64,000 nt of DNA, from assembly GCF_023898315.1 (NCBI RefSeq), contig NC_064622.1, positions 277,627,503 through 277,691,502 on the forward strand. Direction: 5' to 3'. The translations under genes were made by a program, and so were the position numbers. This document shows positions 9,271-21,721 of this stretch, one piece after another. The notes beneath the pieces were generated by a model, which saw only the letters and a program-made list of their open reading frames with translations, was not told where the DNA came from and searched no databases. The stretch comes from Schistocerca nitens (taxonomy: Eukaryota; Arthropoda; Insecta; Orthoptera; Acrididae). Position 1 is the stretch's first letter; every line of letters starts with the position of its first letter.

Positions 9271-10440
9271 TTCTAAGAAGTTGTTCACCATTAGTCGACC
9301 TCACCTCCTGATTTTCTTTGTCGATTGGTACATAGACTTTTCGTCTTATTTTTCCATAAAACTGGGTTATCTCTGTCTCCACGAATTTCAGAAGCAGGCG
9401 ACATGTTTTCTTTCATGCAATCTCCAATCACGGTGATCCTGTGCACACAGATTGTGTCATAATTGGTTATTTTAGTGTACTTGGAGTCAGCAGTGATGTA
9501 TTTCAGCTGCGCTATTTGAGCAATTAAAGATGATTAAGTTCGTGAATACAGTGGGAACAGTCTCCACATTTACAGCCTGGAAGACCAGTTTGATGTGGTC
9601 TGTCGAGTATACGTGTAAGGGAATCGGTACAAGGTAATCGTCCGATGTGACTGACTGCGGTATCGCACGGTAAACTCGGCAATAAAAAGGCAGCTCCTGC
9701 CAGCGACGCTGGTGTCATATGCGCATGAGACAGGGCGTCGGGCGCGTTTTGCAAGCTGCCGCTCGCCGCCGGCGCGCAGTGCTTTGAGCCGAAGCCAACA
9801 CGCTGAGGACGGCGCGCGCCCAGAATAGATCCTTTGTCGTGCTTGCGCTGCGCTGCGTGGACCCCATCCTCCGGTGGGTATTAAGCACGCGTCGAAACTA
9901 GTCTACGACGCACGTTAGCCCAGCACGCGTAAACACAACAGGTAGTTCCACACAAAGGCGTCCGCGGAAGGGGGAGAATGAGTGCAGGAGAGGGCAATGG
10001 ACCACTCCGTCTGCGGTATAATCTTGTCAATCTTTACACAATTCTGACGCATTTCTACATCTGTACTCCATAAGCAGACATATCTGTACGCCATAAGCAG
10101 ACATATGCTGTGTTTACTACTCACGATCATTTCCTCCCCTGTTTTAGACTTACAGTTGAGAGTGTGGCGTGGAAAGAACAGTTGATGGTAAGTCCCAGTG
10201 CAAACTCGCACCTCTCTAATCTAACTTTCATGGTCTTTTGGCGAGTTATACATAAGGGGTAGCAGTAGTAGCCACTTACAGACGTCCAGTGTGGGATGTA
10301 ATTATCATATGGTAGCGAAACTTCGTAGATTTTCTAATGCGTTAATGCGGAACCGATTTACGATGGAAAAAAAAAATTAGTTCCAGTTTTGGCCACCAGG
10401 TGGAAATCTGACGTTGTGATTGCAAGAAAGATGTGTAGAA
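9271..10440. other. Unassigned; GC-rich patch at 9720-9920
   Basis: No recognised coding motif. Between about 9720 and 9920 the sequence becomes GC- and CpG-rich (GCCGCTCGCCGCCGGCGCGC), unlike the flanks. It could be an old LTR or promoter; nothing confirms either. Confidence 0.4.
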
Positions 10441-10442
10441 AT

Positions 10443-10480
10443 TGATGAAAGTTTCTCGGGGACCCGAGAAACCTTCATCA
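10443..10480. repeat. 18-bp inverted repeat with a 2-nt loop
   Basis: TGATGAAAGTTTCTCGGG (10443-10460) and CCCGAGAAACCTTCATCA (10463-10480) pair at 17 of 18 positions. The sequence nearby also repeats ATGTGTAGAAAT directly (about 10430 and 10513). Confidence 0.9.
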
Positions 10481-10699
10481 GTAGTTTACGCCGGGAAAGC
10501 CTACAGTCACATATGTGTAGAAATGTTGCCATATGTAATGGACGCAAGCAGAAAAGGCCAAGCAAGAGAGAAAGGCATAATGTTGATTTTGTATCAACCG
10601 CCTCTTATACAGTTTGTTGAATATCAGCATCGTAGAAGCCGACGAGATGCTTACAGCGGCAGACGTGAGAGACAAAGCACGGTATAAATTGAATATTTT

Positions 10700-13679
10700 A
10701 TGAGGGAAATAGCTCAGTGTGTCGTGGCAGCTGTGAAACAAAAATTAGAGGTATTCGAAATGCCTACATTAACGAATAGAATTCTAAACTCTTGGAAGAG
10801 GGGTGGGTCTACAGATCATATTTACTTGGCAACTGTTGGTTGTTTGCTGTAACAAATGGCAGTTTCATTTTTTCTTTTATAAATAATGTCGCACCACAGA
10901 ATAATTTCATTGCACGTGTTTAAATATTTTAAAGGTACTACCAGGCGAGTTCAGAACAGATAATGTTAACTCTGGGCTGGTGTGCCAGTCGGAATATCAA
11001 TAAGGCATACCACCAATGAAACAGGTGTCAGGGCAAGCTACGAGCACTATCACACCACCTCAGAGCGAAGCTGGCAGAAACACACATCTTGCCGGGCTAC
11101 ATAACAATGCACTGTGAGGTCCTATGCAACTTCAATACCAAACGTAGGTATGAATGACTGCGCTCGACCAGAATAATTATTGAATTACCACAGCGAGGCA
11201 CTGACGTGTATGATAAACGAGGGTAAATGCACTCGTCATACACCCAGAGCCGCCGTGACATTGGTGTGGGCCCTTAAGTAACGTGGCTTTCGGAGCTCAA
11301 ATACACATTCAGTTGTGCTGCCATCTGTCCTTGTCACTAGAACCAGGGAGAATGACGGTCGACTGAGTTGCAGTCAAACCACGACGAGCTGACTGATGGT
11401 CTGCGTGCTGCCTGTTTGCTGACTTCGACACTGAGATGAAGCCAACCTGATGCATACCACAGCTGTGGTCTAGGGCTGCTATTTTCTGGGTCATTACAGA
11501 TGAGAATAATGGTGTGCAGCGACGCCTCCTGTAACATGGGTAATGACAGATGATGCGCAGACCTCTGGCTGGTTCGTAAACGTCTTGGTCGATCCACGGT
11601 GGATGACCAGGGCCTTATTTTCAGGACAACCAACATCCTGGATCACTGTCAGCAGTCTCCACCTGAACGTGTGATAGGCTGTTTGGCTGTTTCTCAAGAG
11701 CACAGAGGTGGAAGCCACGCTGTGATGCCTCCTTGTCCCCCCCCCCCCCTCCCTCACTGCGAACAGCACAAGCCGCTGTGACATCGGCTTGCGAAGCAAC
11801 GTCACTCTCGCTGATGAGGCATCACCACTTCTTCACAGCACGCACACATTGTTCATCTCCAAACGCAGCAGTTACAGCCTACACAGCCAAAAGAGGGCGC
11901 ACAGACAGGCTCCAAAGCGCCATCTGATCGTCGATGATCATGACAAACGAATTACTAACACTATGTAAGGTGGCTGTAATTTCGCACCTTACAAGAACTC
12001 ATCCACATACTTTGCCGTGATCTACAAACACAATTAGATATCATGTGATAGGTTGTACATCGTACTCGTATATATGAATATATAAAGGAGACTGACATTG
12101 TCACATACGTCTTGTAAATAATTGTTAACGCTTATTGCATGAAAGATGACGGAGTGTCTTTATTATAAAAACGGCGTAATGAATGATTGCCTATACAAGT
12201 AGAGGTTGGAACGCCAGTGGAAATGAAACGGCAGGCAAACCTCAAGCTCCGGGTGGAAGGCCGGCACAGGTGTTAGACCCGCTTAAACACAGGAATTAGC
12301 TAAACAGACGTCGTGGCACCTGAGCTCTGGAGCACAATAGGGTGACGGCTGGCCGCTATTGTAGTAGCGCCCACAAGGATAACCGGATAATACTTCTGAA
12401 CGCTGAAAATCTTGGACGCAGGTGAGAGGAACGAAGAAGCGGCACCTCGGAAACCGCGCAGGCTGGGTTATTTCCAAAGATTTTTACTCAGAAGTGTACG
12501 AGTATAGGATTTCCTCTCAAACTTTCCGCGCTGGACGACAAAAAACTAAAATATGGTTGGTCGGCGTTTGGAAGAATCTGTAGACAGGGAGAATATTCCG
12601 TGGTTTCGGGAATATGATTCGCTTTCGGAATTACAATGGTGGGGAGCTGAACCTTGCTGGGAAGACAGCAGTGGAGAGACCAGGTCTTCCGTTGTGAGCG
12701 CCCGTGTGTGACGGTCGCTCGGTATCAGCTTTGTTGCTATGGACGGACGTGCTTTCTTTGCTCTCAGGAGAGTTTATAGTTAGAACAGTTAGACAACTGT
12801 ACTGTTGCGAACCTGTACGATTCTGGTTTTCACCTCCGGGTTGGAAGTCATCGTTGAGTACGCAGCGTTCAGTAACTATACTTACGTTGAGACGTTATCT
12901 GAACTCCGTCCTTGTGGCTGGGAGTTCGCTTTTCTCGTCAGTAGAACACAGAGAGGAGAAGACAGTATTAGAGTATATTAGTCAGAGGACCGCCTTCTGC
13001 CGTCCTAGTGTTTGAAAGAGTTTATTTGTGGCTGGAGTTCTTCCATCGCCGCAGACGTGTACGAGAACCATCACTTCGACACACCGTACGCAGCATACAC
13101 GATGATACCGCAAATTGCTTCGGCTTATTAGGGCTATAAAAGCTAAACAGCTATGATCACGTTAGTTTATTTCCACTGAGGTTCCACACCACCGTAGATC
13201 ATCTTTGAAAGAAGTGTCTTCTAGTGTTTGGTACGTAGATAATGTCAGTCATTACGCGTCATTGATATAAGACCGCGCAGTCATAATAAGGGGCAGAGTT
13301 GGGCAATTGATTAATAATTTTACTTAGGAAATATAGACATTTGTCAGAAAGGGTGTTTTTTTAAATCTGCAATAAACGTATAATAAGAAACAACGTTTAT
13401 TATTTAGTAGTATTAGTTGCCTTCATCATTCATTTATGATTAGATTGTAGTAAATGGAATTAAGAGATCCTAAGATCTGCTTCAGGGGGTAGTCAGACAG
13501 GGCCAAATCATCATTTTAGCTTTTATTATTCTCCGTTGCGAACATTCATTTTACACCCGCCTGGAGTGGAACTACAGCCCCTCAGTATGCACATATTTTA
13601 CCCTGCTGCCCCAGAACACAGTTCTTGAGGGTTCTGCATTTTTTTTTCCAGCAGTGAAATAAGACGCTGCTAAAGCCCA
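10700..13679. other. Unassigned region
   Basis: Open frames at 11309-11805 on both strands and at 12704-13015 overlap one another and carry no recognised domain. A homopolymer C run sits at 11737-11749. The sequence from about 12640 to 13260 is moderately GC-rich with a TATAAAAG at about 13135, which might be part of an LTR, but no terminal repeats or primer site were found. Confidence 0.35.
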
Positions 13680-14345
13680 TCATCATCATAATCATCATCA
13701 TTTAAGACTGATTATGCCTTTCAGCGCTCAGTCTGGAGCATAGTCCCCCTTATAAAATTCCTCCATGATCCCCTATTCAGTGCTAACATTGGTGTCTCTT
13801 CTGATGTTAAGCCTATTACTTCAAAATCATTCTTAACCGAATCCAGGTAGCTTCTCCTTGGTCTGCCCCGACTCCTCCTACCCTCTACTGCTGAACCCAT
13901 GAGTCTCTTGGGTAACCTTGCTTCTCCCATGCGTGTAACATGACCCCACCATCTAAGCCTGTTCGCCCTGACTGCTACATCTATAGCGTTCATTCCCAGT
14001 TTTTCTTTGATTTCCTCATTGTGGACACCCTCCTGCCATTGTTCCCATCTACTAGTACCTGCAATCATCCTAGCTACTTTCATATTCGTAACCTCAACCT
14101 TATTGATAAGGTAACCTGGATCCACCCAGCTTTCGCTCCCATACAACAAAGTTGGTCGAAAGATTGAACGGTGCACAGATAACTTAGTCTTGGTACTGAC
14201 TTCCTTCTTGCAGGAGAGAGTAGATTGTAGCTGAGCGCTCACTGCATTAACTTTGCTACACCTCGCTTCCAGTTCTTTCACTATATTACCATCCTGTGAG
14301 AATATGCATCCTAAGTTCTTGAAACCGTCCACCTGTACTAAGGCC
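13680..14345 (-). pseudogene. 5'-truncated LINE, RT C-terminal domain
   Basis: A 203-codon minus-strand frame opens at KNLGCIFSQDG, the thumb region just after the RT palm, and continues through RPTLLYGSESWV, NMKVARMIAGTSRWEQW, LRWWGHVTRMGE and GRRSRGRPRRSYLDSVKND, the usual RTE-type C-terminus. The 3' end is followed on the minus strand by an ATGATG-type tail (13679-13702), consistent with a LINE terminus. The copy lacks EN and RT catalytic parts. It is a different family from the RTE copies at 20.8 and 30 kb, judged from the equivalent YLGSKITDDG block there. Confidence 0.85.
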
Positions 14346-16080
14346 CAAACCGATTTTATTCAAATGGCACTCTCCATGGAAATCTTCACATAAGTAATGC
14401 TATTTGTTTGTAAATATTTTAAAGCATGCAACACAAATGTGATGAAACGGTTCGTCTGATAGGTTGTTTGAATAGTAAATGAAATACAAATTGAAGAAGT
14501 TTATTCTCTTCGCAATGGTCATGGAGTGACACAAATGCCTGTGAACTTTGCTCTGCAACCTGGCTCACGATCCTCGCCTCATGAACAACCTTGCCACGCA
14601 GCAGCTGTTGGCCGCGCAACATTATTTTTGTACTCACAGGCTCGTGGGAGGGGAACGGAAGAAGGAAACTGCCACAAGTGATGCGTGTCTCTCGCTAGAG
14701 GCCGTTGCCACCCCGAGTACGACCTCAATAACGAGTGCATCCACAACAGCAGTTAAATACCTACACACTATCCTCGCCAGACACTCCCACAGGCAAATTC
14801 TATGGTCTCAAAAAGATTTTATGTGTCACACAGGCATACATACATGGCATTCTTCATAGACACTGATTCTAACATCAGCGCACTACCTGCCGGCTATGCA
14901 CCGGATGGTATTTGCCTTCAGGTTACATAGCTCCTGAGCTAACTATGATTTGCCTAGTACTACTTTTAGAAAAAATGCTTTTAGCAAGTGTGTGTCTTTG
15001 GCTTAAGAAAAGGTGGCGTTACTCAAGAGAAAAACATGTGCTAACAAATAAATCAACTGGCAATGCAAAGAGTGTGATCTTGCCAGTCAAATGTTAGGAA
15101 ACTTCCAGGACGAGCTTTGTGGAATGACAGAGTGAGGACACTGAACTACACTCCTACTGTGAGACAGTTTGATGTTGGGACTGAGATGAGGCACTTTGAC
15201 TTCTGATGGGAAGTTGCTCAAGACTTTGGCTCTGAGGGTCAGTCATGATGATCACACCAAGTCGTTGCTGAAAGACATCTAAGGTACCATCTGACCAGAG
15301 CTGCAGTAACATACATATCAGCGTCTCTCTGATAACTCACGTGTGCAGCACACTATATACATATAGTCAGGTCATGAATATATCACAGTGGTCCCGAAAA
15401 AGTCTGTCAGATTTTCTTCCAAAAGAGTAACCAAAACCCAGGAAACTGAACCTGGAATAATTAATACATGTATTATTGCTTTTTCATAATTTTACTGTGT
15501 GATCAAATAATGTTAATTGTTTCAGAATAAGTAACGTCATTAACAATATATACTTTAAATTTAGAAGTGATTCAAAGATAGATAACTTTTGCAATTAAAG
15601 GCACTTATAGAATTGGGGAGACTGGGGCACGTTGATGTTGTTAGCAGCTAACAATTTTTAATCAATTCATTTTTTAAATAGTTTGTATTTTTTTGCTAAT
15701 GTTAATAAAATTGCCTTTTCATGGAATTGTATGTAGCAATACAAATTTTTATTTTAATACAATAACAATTATTTTGCCAGTTTCAAAAGTTAATGTAAAA
15801 GAGTCATCTTGCTCCAGTACTGCGTAAGGTGACTTTGACCATGGGGCAATATGATAATATTGATAAAAGTTGAATATACTTTTATTTCTGGAAAGTATAA
15901 GGCAGTTTATGAATGAATTAGACATTGCTAAGTATTTCTTATTGATCATTATTTTAATTTAATGATCGGATTTTTGTGTTAAAAATTAATATAACTCTAG
16001 AGTAATCATTAAAAATTTTCCTGCTTCAAAGTTTCAGCAGTCTTCATCCCATCACATCTATCATTTGCAACGCTCTGTTT
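14346..16080. other. Unassigned region, AT-rich to the right
   Basis: Short open frames (14419-14859, 14912-15097, 15749-15949) lack recognisable motifs. From about 15450 the sequence is strongly AT-rich. No terminal repeats or tRNA-like boxes were seen. Confidence 0.35.
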
Positions 16081-16084
16081 AGTC

Positions 16085-16500
16085 TTGTTGTGGAGAGTCA
16101 ATACAGACTTCATCACATGCAGGACACCTTCTTTGGAAATTTTTCTTTGTTGCTTTAAATGTTCTTGTTCCATGAGTGTGCTTCATTACGAACCAACATT
16201 GGTTGTTATTAAAACATTTACCATTTGTACTGCCGCATTTTTTTTACACATGGTCTTTCTTTAGGTAAATCTTGAAATCGAAAATACTTCGGCACTGTTC
16301 TGCCTTAAGGGGAGCAGGACTGGTTGAAGATTCTGGTTCTTCGTTCTGCTCTAATTTATGTTCGTCAGGAGATTCATTTGAAGTTTTTGTGCTTTGATAT
16401 TTAGATGTTGCAGTCAGTGCAGGGCACTTTTCTGTTTCGGCAGTGTCTGTGACAAGAACACGATCTGTGATTTTTGCTGCAGCAAAATGGTGTTAATTAA
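16085..16500 (-). pseudogene. Possible C-terminal fragment of an unknown protein, cysteine-rich end
   Basis: The minus strand can be read from about 16480 as ITDRVLVTDTAETEK, a polar stretch rich in S, E and P, then after one stop an end with CGSTNGKCFNNNQCWF and RRCPACDEVCIDSPQQD before a stop. The paired cysteines suggest a small zinc-binding tail. The first block loosely resembles the tail of DDE_1/jerky-type transposases, but this is weak. Family unknown. Confidence 0.3.
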
Positions 16501-16979
16501 ACACAAGGGTATGATGAGGATTGATCTTATATTGTTTGAAACCACTAAATGCTTTACTGATCGTAGCTGCTTTGAAACAAGTCCTGCTCATTAGATGATG
16601 AGATTGTCAACTGGCCCCAGTCGGCTACATTAAAAATCTTTTAATTCTGAAGTAGCATAAACAAGAATAAGTCACTAATAACTAGTGATAGTTAAATTCA
16701 TATTGTCTATTTTTCATCTATAGCTAAAAATAACCAAATATCTTACAAGTTATTTCACAAGACCTTACGCTGAATCTCTTGAAATTATAACACTTCTGGC
16801 AATATACATAGTAATTACCTAACGCACACTGAACTGGTGTCTGCAGTTTCAGTGCACGAGTTTTTGAAGTCTCATTATACGAAGCATTTGTAGTATGGTA
16901 CGACAGTGCTACTGTGGTGATATACAGACAAGATATTACAATATATCCTCTCGCAGTCTTAGAATCAGGCAAATTTTGA

Positions 16980-17550
16980 AGTTTCAATTCTCCGATATAC
17001 TAGGGCTTGGTTGCTTCCTTGTACCCAGTCGAGGTGCTACGAATTCGAAGATAAATAACATTCCTATAGTTCTTTTCTCGAACAACTCAGTAATTAAAAC
17101 GTCTGGTGGGAAAAATCTGCAGCTAGACTTCGGAATCAGCAAGAAATGTCAACTGAAATTTATGCTAGCAGATGTATTAGGACCAGCTTCCCTGGCTCAT
17201 TTCAGACTTTTACCTCACGCCAAGAGCGGCTGTTTAATCGACAACGCTTCAGGAGGCGTATCACCTAACAAGAGAGTTATAAGGCTCATCAGCTAAAGAG
17301 TTTTTACTCGGCTGCTTCAACAGTTCCCATCAATCACTTCAGGGAAGTTGTGAAACACAACACAAGACATTTTATCAAGACTACTCCAGTCCCAACAGTA
17401 TTTACACCTCTGCCGAAACTACTACTAAATCGCCACATTATTCGAACCTCTGACAATCCTTGGGGATCCCCTTGCATTTGCTCCCACGGGGACTATGTGG
17501 CTACATCCGGGCACCAAACGCAAAGTGACGAATTTCTAAGAATTTAACAG
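16980..17550 (+). pseudogene. Ty3/gypsy pol remnant: protease end to start of RT
   Basis: The plus strand reads the segment after the retropepsin active site: a LFSNNSVIKTSGGK block, LQLDFG, then LADVLGPASLAHFRLLPH, the equivalent of the usual I-L-G-A-D-F-L-x-H-x-x-L-L motif. Next come VKHNTRHFIKTTPVP and NPWGSPCICSH, matching the H-x-I-x-T and D-S-P-W-A-S-P-L blocks at the start of gypsy RT. Several frame changes and the loss of the RT core make it a relic. No LTR is recognised next to it. Confidence 0.75.
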
Positions 17551-17587
17551 CTCGTTAGCAGTATCACCTCCCTTTTAAGAGTATAGT

Positions 17588-18780
17588 ACAGGATGTCACA
17601 GAAAAGCGTATTCGCTGTTTTACAGTTCATAACTACAATCCTTTTCTCCCCCTTTTCTGGTGTGATGGCTTGAAAAATGGCTGAAGGCAGGCTGAATCTT
17701 GAACAAAGAAAGTTCATTCTGAAGTGCGACCAGAAGATTGAGAACGTAAGTGAAGTGCAAAGACAGTTCAAAATGAAGTTTCAGTGAGATGCACAAACGC
17801 GACTCACTGCGAGATAAGTTTGAGGAAGAAGGAACTATCCTAAATACCCATAAGACCCACTGTGGAAGACGGCGACCATCCACCGGCCTCGCAATAGAAA
17901 GGGACATCATCGAAAGGTTTCAGCAATCTCCGAGAAAGTGTGCGGCAATCAGTTCGTGAGATGGAGTTCCTAAAACGAGCGTCCATCGCATACTGAATAG
18001 AAAAGCTTTACTCCTAGATTACTCCAGGCTCTGAATTAGGGTGACCATGACTGGACGATGGAAATTTGTGTGTGGTGTCAAGTCAGATGTGCACAGGACA
18101 AACAATTCCCATACATGGTCGTTTGGAGTGATGCAGCCACTTTCAAGTTAAATGGTTCACTTAATCGTCACAATTGCACCTACTGGTCTGCTGAGAATGC
18201 TCCATTTGATGATGGGACCTTTCTTTTTTGAACATACAGTGGTTGGTGAAAATTACTTGAGCTTATTACAGGAATACGCCATGCCATGCATTGAAGAGAT
18301 GTTTCAGGATGGAGAACGGTATTTCAAGTAGGGTGGAGCACCACCCCATTACCATCGCGATGTAAGTGCTTAACCTTGACGAGCACCTACTGGACAGAAG
18401 GATAGGACGAAGAGGCAGGACCGGGGTACCTTCCACACTCACCAGATTTGACCCCAATGGATTTTTTTCTAAGAGAGCATGTGAAACACAGTGTTTATAG
18501 CGACCAGCTACAACCAATGAGTTGAAAGCAGCCATTGAAAACTAATCTGGCAAAATATCAACTGCAACGATTAGGAACGTGCCGGATTCCATCGGTCAGC
18601 GTTATCAGCTGTGTCTGGACCACAATGGCACAGCTGTGTCTGGACCACAATGGCCAACAATTTGAACACTTCAGATAAATGGCTGGTTTCTACGTTTGCT
18701 CACATTAGTTTGAATTTTTTAATAAATGTTATTATTCCAGTCATAAAAAGAGTGCACACATTTTTGGGACATCCTGTATA
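17588..18780 (+). pseudogene. mariner-like (DD41D, rosa-type) element, decayed
   Basis: Terminal repeats TACAGGATGTC (17588) and GACATCCTGTA (about 18768-18778) frame about 1.2 kb. The N-terminus reads LNLEQRKFILKCDQK and VQRQFKMKFQ; later, across several frameshifts, come DEHLLDRR, SPDLTPMDFFLREHVKHSVY and a C-terminal tail. P-D-L-T-P-M-D matches the third aspartate block of rosa-like mariners. A 25-bp tandem duplication (18606-18655) lies near the end of the coding part. Confidence 0.75.
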
Positions 18781-20489
18781 TGGCATCTGCCAGTTCTCAA
18801 GCCCCCAACTAAGTCATAGCACAAGCACCATCTACTCCAGAAGAAACGACGCCAAGCTTGCTTCTACCAACACCTCACAAACAACTGTACAAGAGAATAC
18901 ACGATAAATACATTCAAGCTTGTTTTTAATGTGCACACATCTTGGGTAATGCGCACTTAGAACAGGGAGGCTGTGTAGCAGACTCAGTGTTGCCAAACAA
19001 TAATTGTGTTCAAATCAACTCGAGATTTCCCAATATGCCACAGAGCACAACACAATATCTACTACTGCTCGAACAATCACGTAACATTCGACTCACAGGG
19101 CACAAGAGCAAGTAATCGTTTCAAATTAAAAAATTGCCACAAGAACAAGCTGTAGATCTGCTTGAAATATGAGTTTCGCAAAACACAGTGAAAATGGTAA
19201 TAAATCCTACCATTGTACAAAGTCCTGTTGTATCTGAATTGATTTACAGTAAGAGTTCTCATGCAGTATTGATGGTTGTTATAAATAAACATTTCTTGTG
19301 ATTTTTTTTATGTAAAGCTAACAAAGTCGAAAGTATTGTCCTTCAAAAACAGTACTCGACTCTGAACCCAATGCAATGTCCTATTTGATTAGTATCTAAC
19401 CTGCTTCAAAACAAGATGATGACATTCAGATGAAACAAGGGGAAAAATTAATTGGGAACTGAGTGACTAATAAGAAAAAGTAAATCATATTAGAGCTGTT
19501 ATTGCAACTGCAGGACTAAATAACATTGGCAAGATATAGCACCGGCAGACATCACTAGACTGAAAAGTGAACTGAAACTTGAAAATTAGGTTAATTGTGA
19601 CTGTGATAATTCATTTATTAGTGGCTGTGTTTTCATTTGATCTGACTCACCCAGGCAGCTGTACATTGTAACTTACCTACAACAAATAAGCCTGTGAAAA
19701 TGTGCTCGACAGGAAACCTGAGGTATCAGTAACTGGAATCTAACCTGCATAACACTGTGTCGTGTTGTATGAGTGGCAGTTTCACTGTCATTTAAGCCCT
19801 CAACAGATCGTTACATGAAAAACTTAAAACTAATGTTTGGATAAGCTATCTAACTACAGGAACAAATGAACGTGTAACAATGAATACCTAAGCTATCTGA
19901 CTGCATATATGAATAAGAATTTACAGGTAATACAGAATCTGACTTGTGCAATGGAATTTACTGGATTAGAATACACGACATGTTGTGGTGTGTCAGTGTC
20001 TCTGTTTTGGCCCAAAGTTTTGCACTCACCTCTTTAGATGATTGTCTTTTTCCAAGTGGATTAGAGCAATTCTCAGCAGCAGCGGCTAAAGCTTATTGTT
20101 AAGAATGATTTTTATAAAAAAGAGTTTGCTTGGGTCTTGTTAACTATTAAATAACTGGTAAGAAGCGATTTCATAAATTAAGTCTATTTAAAAACTTCAG
20201 AAATCGTCATGACCAATAACAGTTTGACAGTACTAATAACGGCGAAATGCCTGACAATGACCTTACAAGTATCAATAATGACTGAGAACCAGATTAACAA
20301 ATTATTTCAATTTCAAAGTTACATTAACATTTAATAACCACAGCATATTTATGAATTAGATGTGTAGAATAATTATTATTATTTGGAGGATAAGGATGCT
20401 TCTTTAACTGACAAGCAAAACGTGGGATTATTTCAAACTCGGACTAACAATTTACTAGACGGTCAATAGCCACATGATATGAAAACAAT
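18781..20489. other. Unassigned AT-rich sequence
   Basis: No motif, terminal repeat or credible open frame seen. Confidence 0.4.
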
Positions 20490-20775
20490 CTAAGAGAGCT
20501 GTTAGACTGGCTGCTAAATCGTTAATGTAGATTAGGAACAGCAGAGGGCCTATAACACTTTATTGGGAAACGTTGGATATAATTTCTGTTTTAGTCGATG
20601 ATTTCCATAGATTACTAAGTGTTGTAACCTTTCTGACAGGAAATCGCAAATCCAGTCGCACATCTGAAGTGATGCTCTATCGGCACGCAATTTTATTATA
20701 AATCTCTTGTGAAGAACGGCGTCAAAAACCTTCTGGAAATCTAGAAATATGGAATCAATTTGAGATTCCATCCAA
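20490..20775 (-). pseudogene. LINE RT palm fragment
   Basis: The minus strand reads SIFLDFQKVFDAVLHKR (first palm aspartate) and DWICDFLSER, related to the LINE at 1-1110. It joins abruptly to RTE sequence at about 20776; both are minus-strand. It removes or replaces the 3' part of that RTE copy. Confidence 0.75.
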
Positions 20776-21387
20776 GCTCTTGATATTCGTACAAGTGGTT
20801 CTCTTTTCTCCAAAGGTCTCTTTAATTTTCCTGTAAGCAGTATCTATCTTACCCCTAGCGATATATGCCTCTACATCCTTACATTTGTCCTCTAGCTATC
20901 CCTGCTCAGTGATTTTGCATTACCTGTTGATCTCATTTTGGAGACGGTTGTATTCCTTTTCGTTTGCTTCATTTATTGCATTTTTATATTGTCTCCTTTC
21001 ATCAGTTCAATTCAATATTTCTTCTGTTACCCAAGGATTTCTAGTAGCCCTCGTCTTTTTACCGATTTGATCCTCTGCTGCCTTCCCTATTTAGTTCCTC
21101 AAAGCTATCCATTCTTCTTCTACTGTATTTCTTTCTCTTGTTCTTGTCTGAAACCTTCCAGTGTCTCCAGGCCTCTTCCAGGTACACAACCTTCTTTCAT
21201 GATTCTTAAACCAAGTGTTAACTATGATTAAGTTATGATCTGTCCAAAATTTTACCAGACGGCTTCCTCTTTCACTCCTTACCCCCATTCCATATTTATC
21301 TACTACTTTTGCTTCTCTTCCTTTTCCTACTGTCGAATTCCAGTCCCCCAAGACTATTAAATTTTCATCGCTCTTCACTATCTGAAT

Positions 21388-21721
21388 GGGAAACGGCCTT
21401 GCCGCAGTGGATACACCGGTTCCCGTGAGATCACCGTAGTTAAGCGCTGTCGGGCGTGGTCGGCACTTGGATGGGTGACCATCCAGGCCGCCATGCGCTG
21501 TTGCCATTTTTCGGGGTGCACTCAGTCTCATGATGCCAATTGAGGAGCTACTCGACCGATTATTAGCGGCTTCGGTGAAGAATACCGTCATAACGACCGG
21601 AAGAGCGGTGTGCTGACCCCACGCCCCTCCTATCCGCATCTTCCACTGAGGGTGACACGGCGGTCGGATGGTCCAGGTAGGCCACTCGTGGCCTGCAGAC
21701 GGAGTGCTAAAAAAAAGAGTG
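21388..21721 (+). repeat. 5S rRNA-derived SINE
   Basis: The head is clearly 5S-like: GATCACCGTAGTTAAGCGCT, GTCGGGCGTGGTCGGCACTT and GGATGGGTGACC form the internal control region of 5S genes, so transcription by Pol III is expected. An unrelated body follows (GAAGAATACCGTCATAACG, CACTGAGGGTGACACGGCGG) and a short A-rich tail. A perfect 15-bp target duplication CTTCACTATCTGAAT (21373-21387 and 21722-21736) proves retroposition into the RTE copy. Not a functional 5S gene: the 5' part of 5S is missing or altered. Confidence 0.95.

Noticed and set aside
11309-11805. Candidate gene from overlapping 60-103 codon frames on both strands
   Set aside because: Frames overlap in all phases, translations lack domains, and a 13-base C run crosses one of them.
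21388-21500. 5S rRNA gene
   Set aside because: Only the internal part of 5S is conserved, it is fused to unrelated sequence with an A-rich tail, and the unit has a target duplication. It is a SINE.
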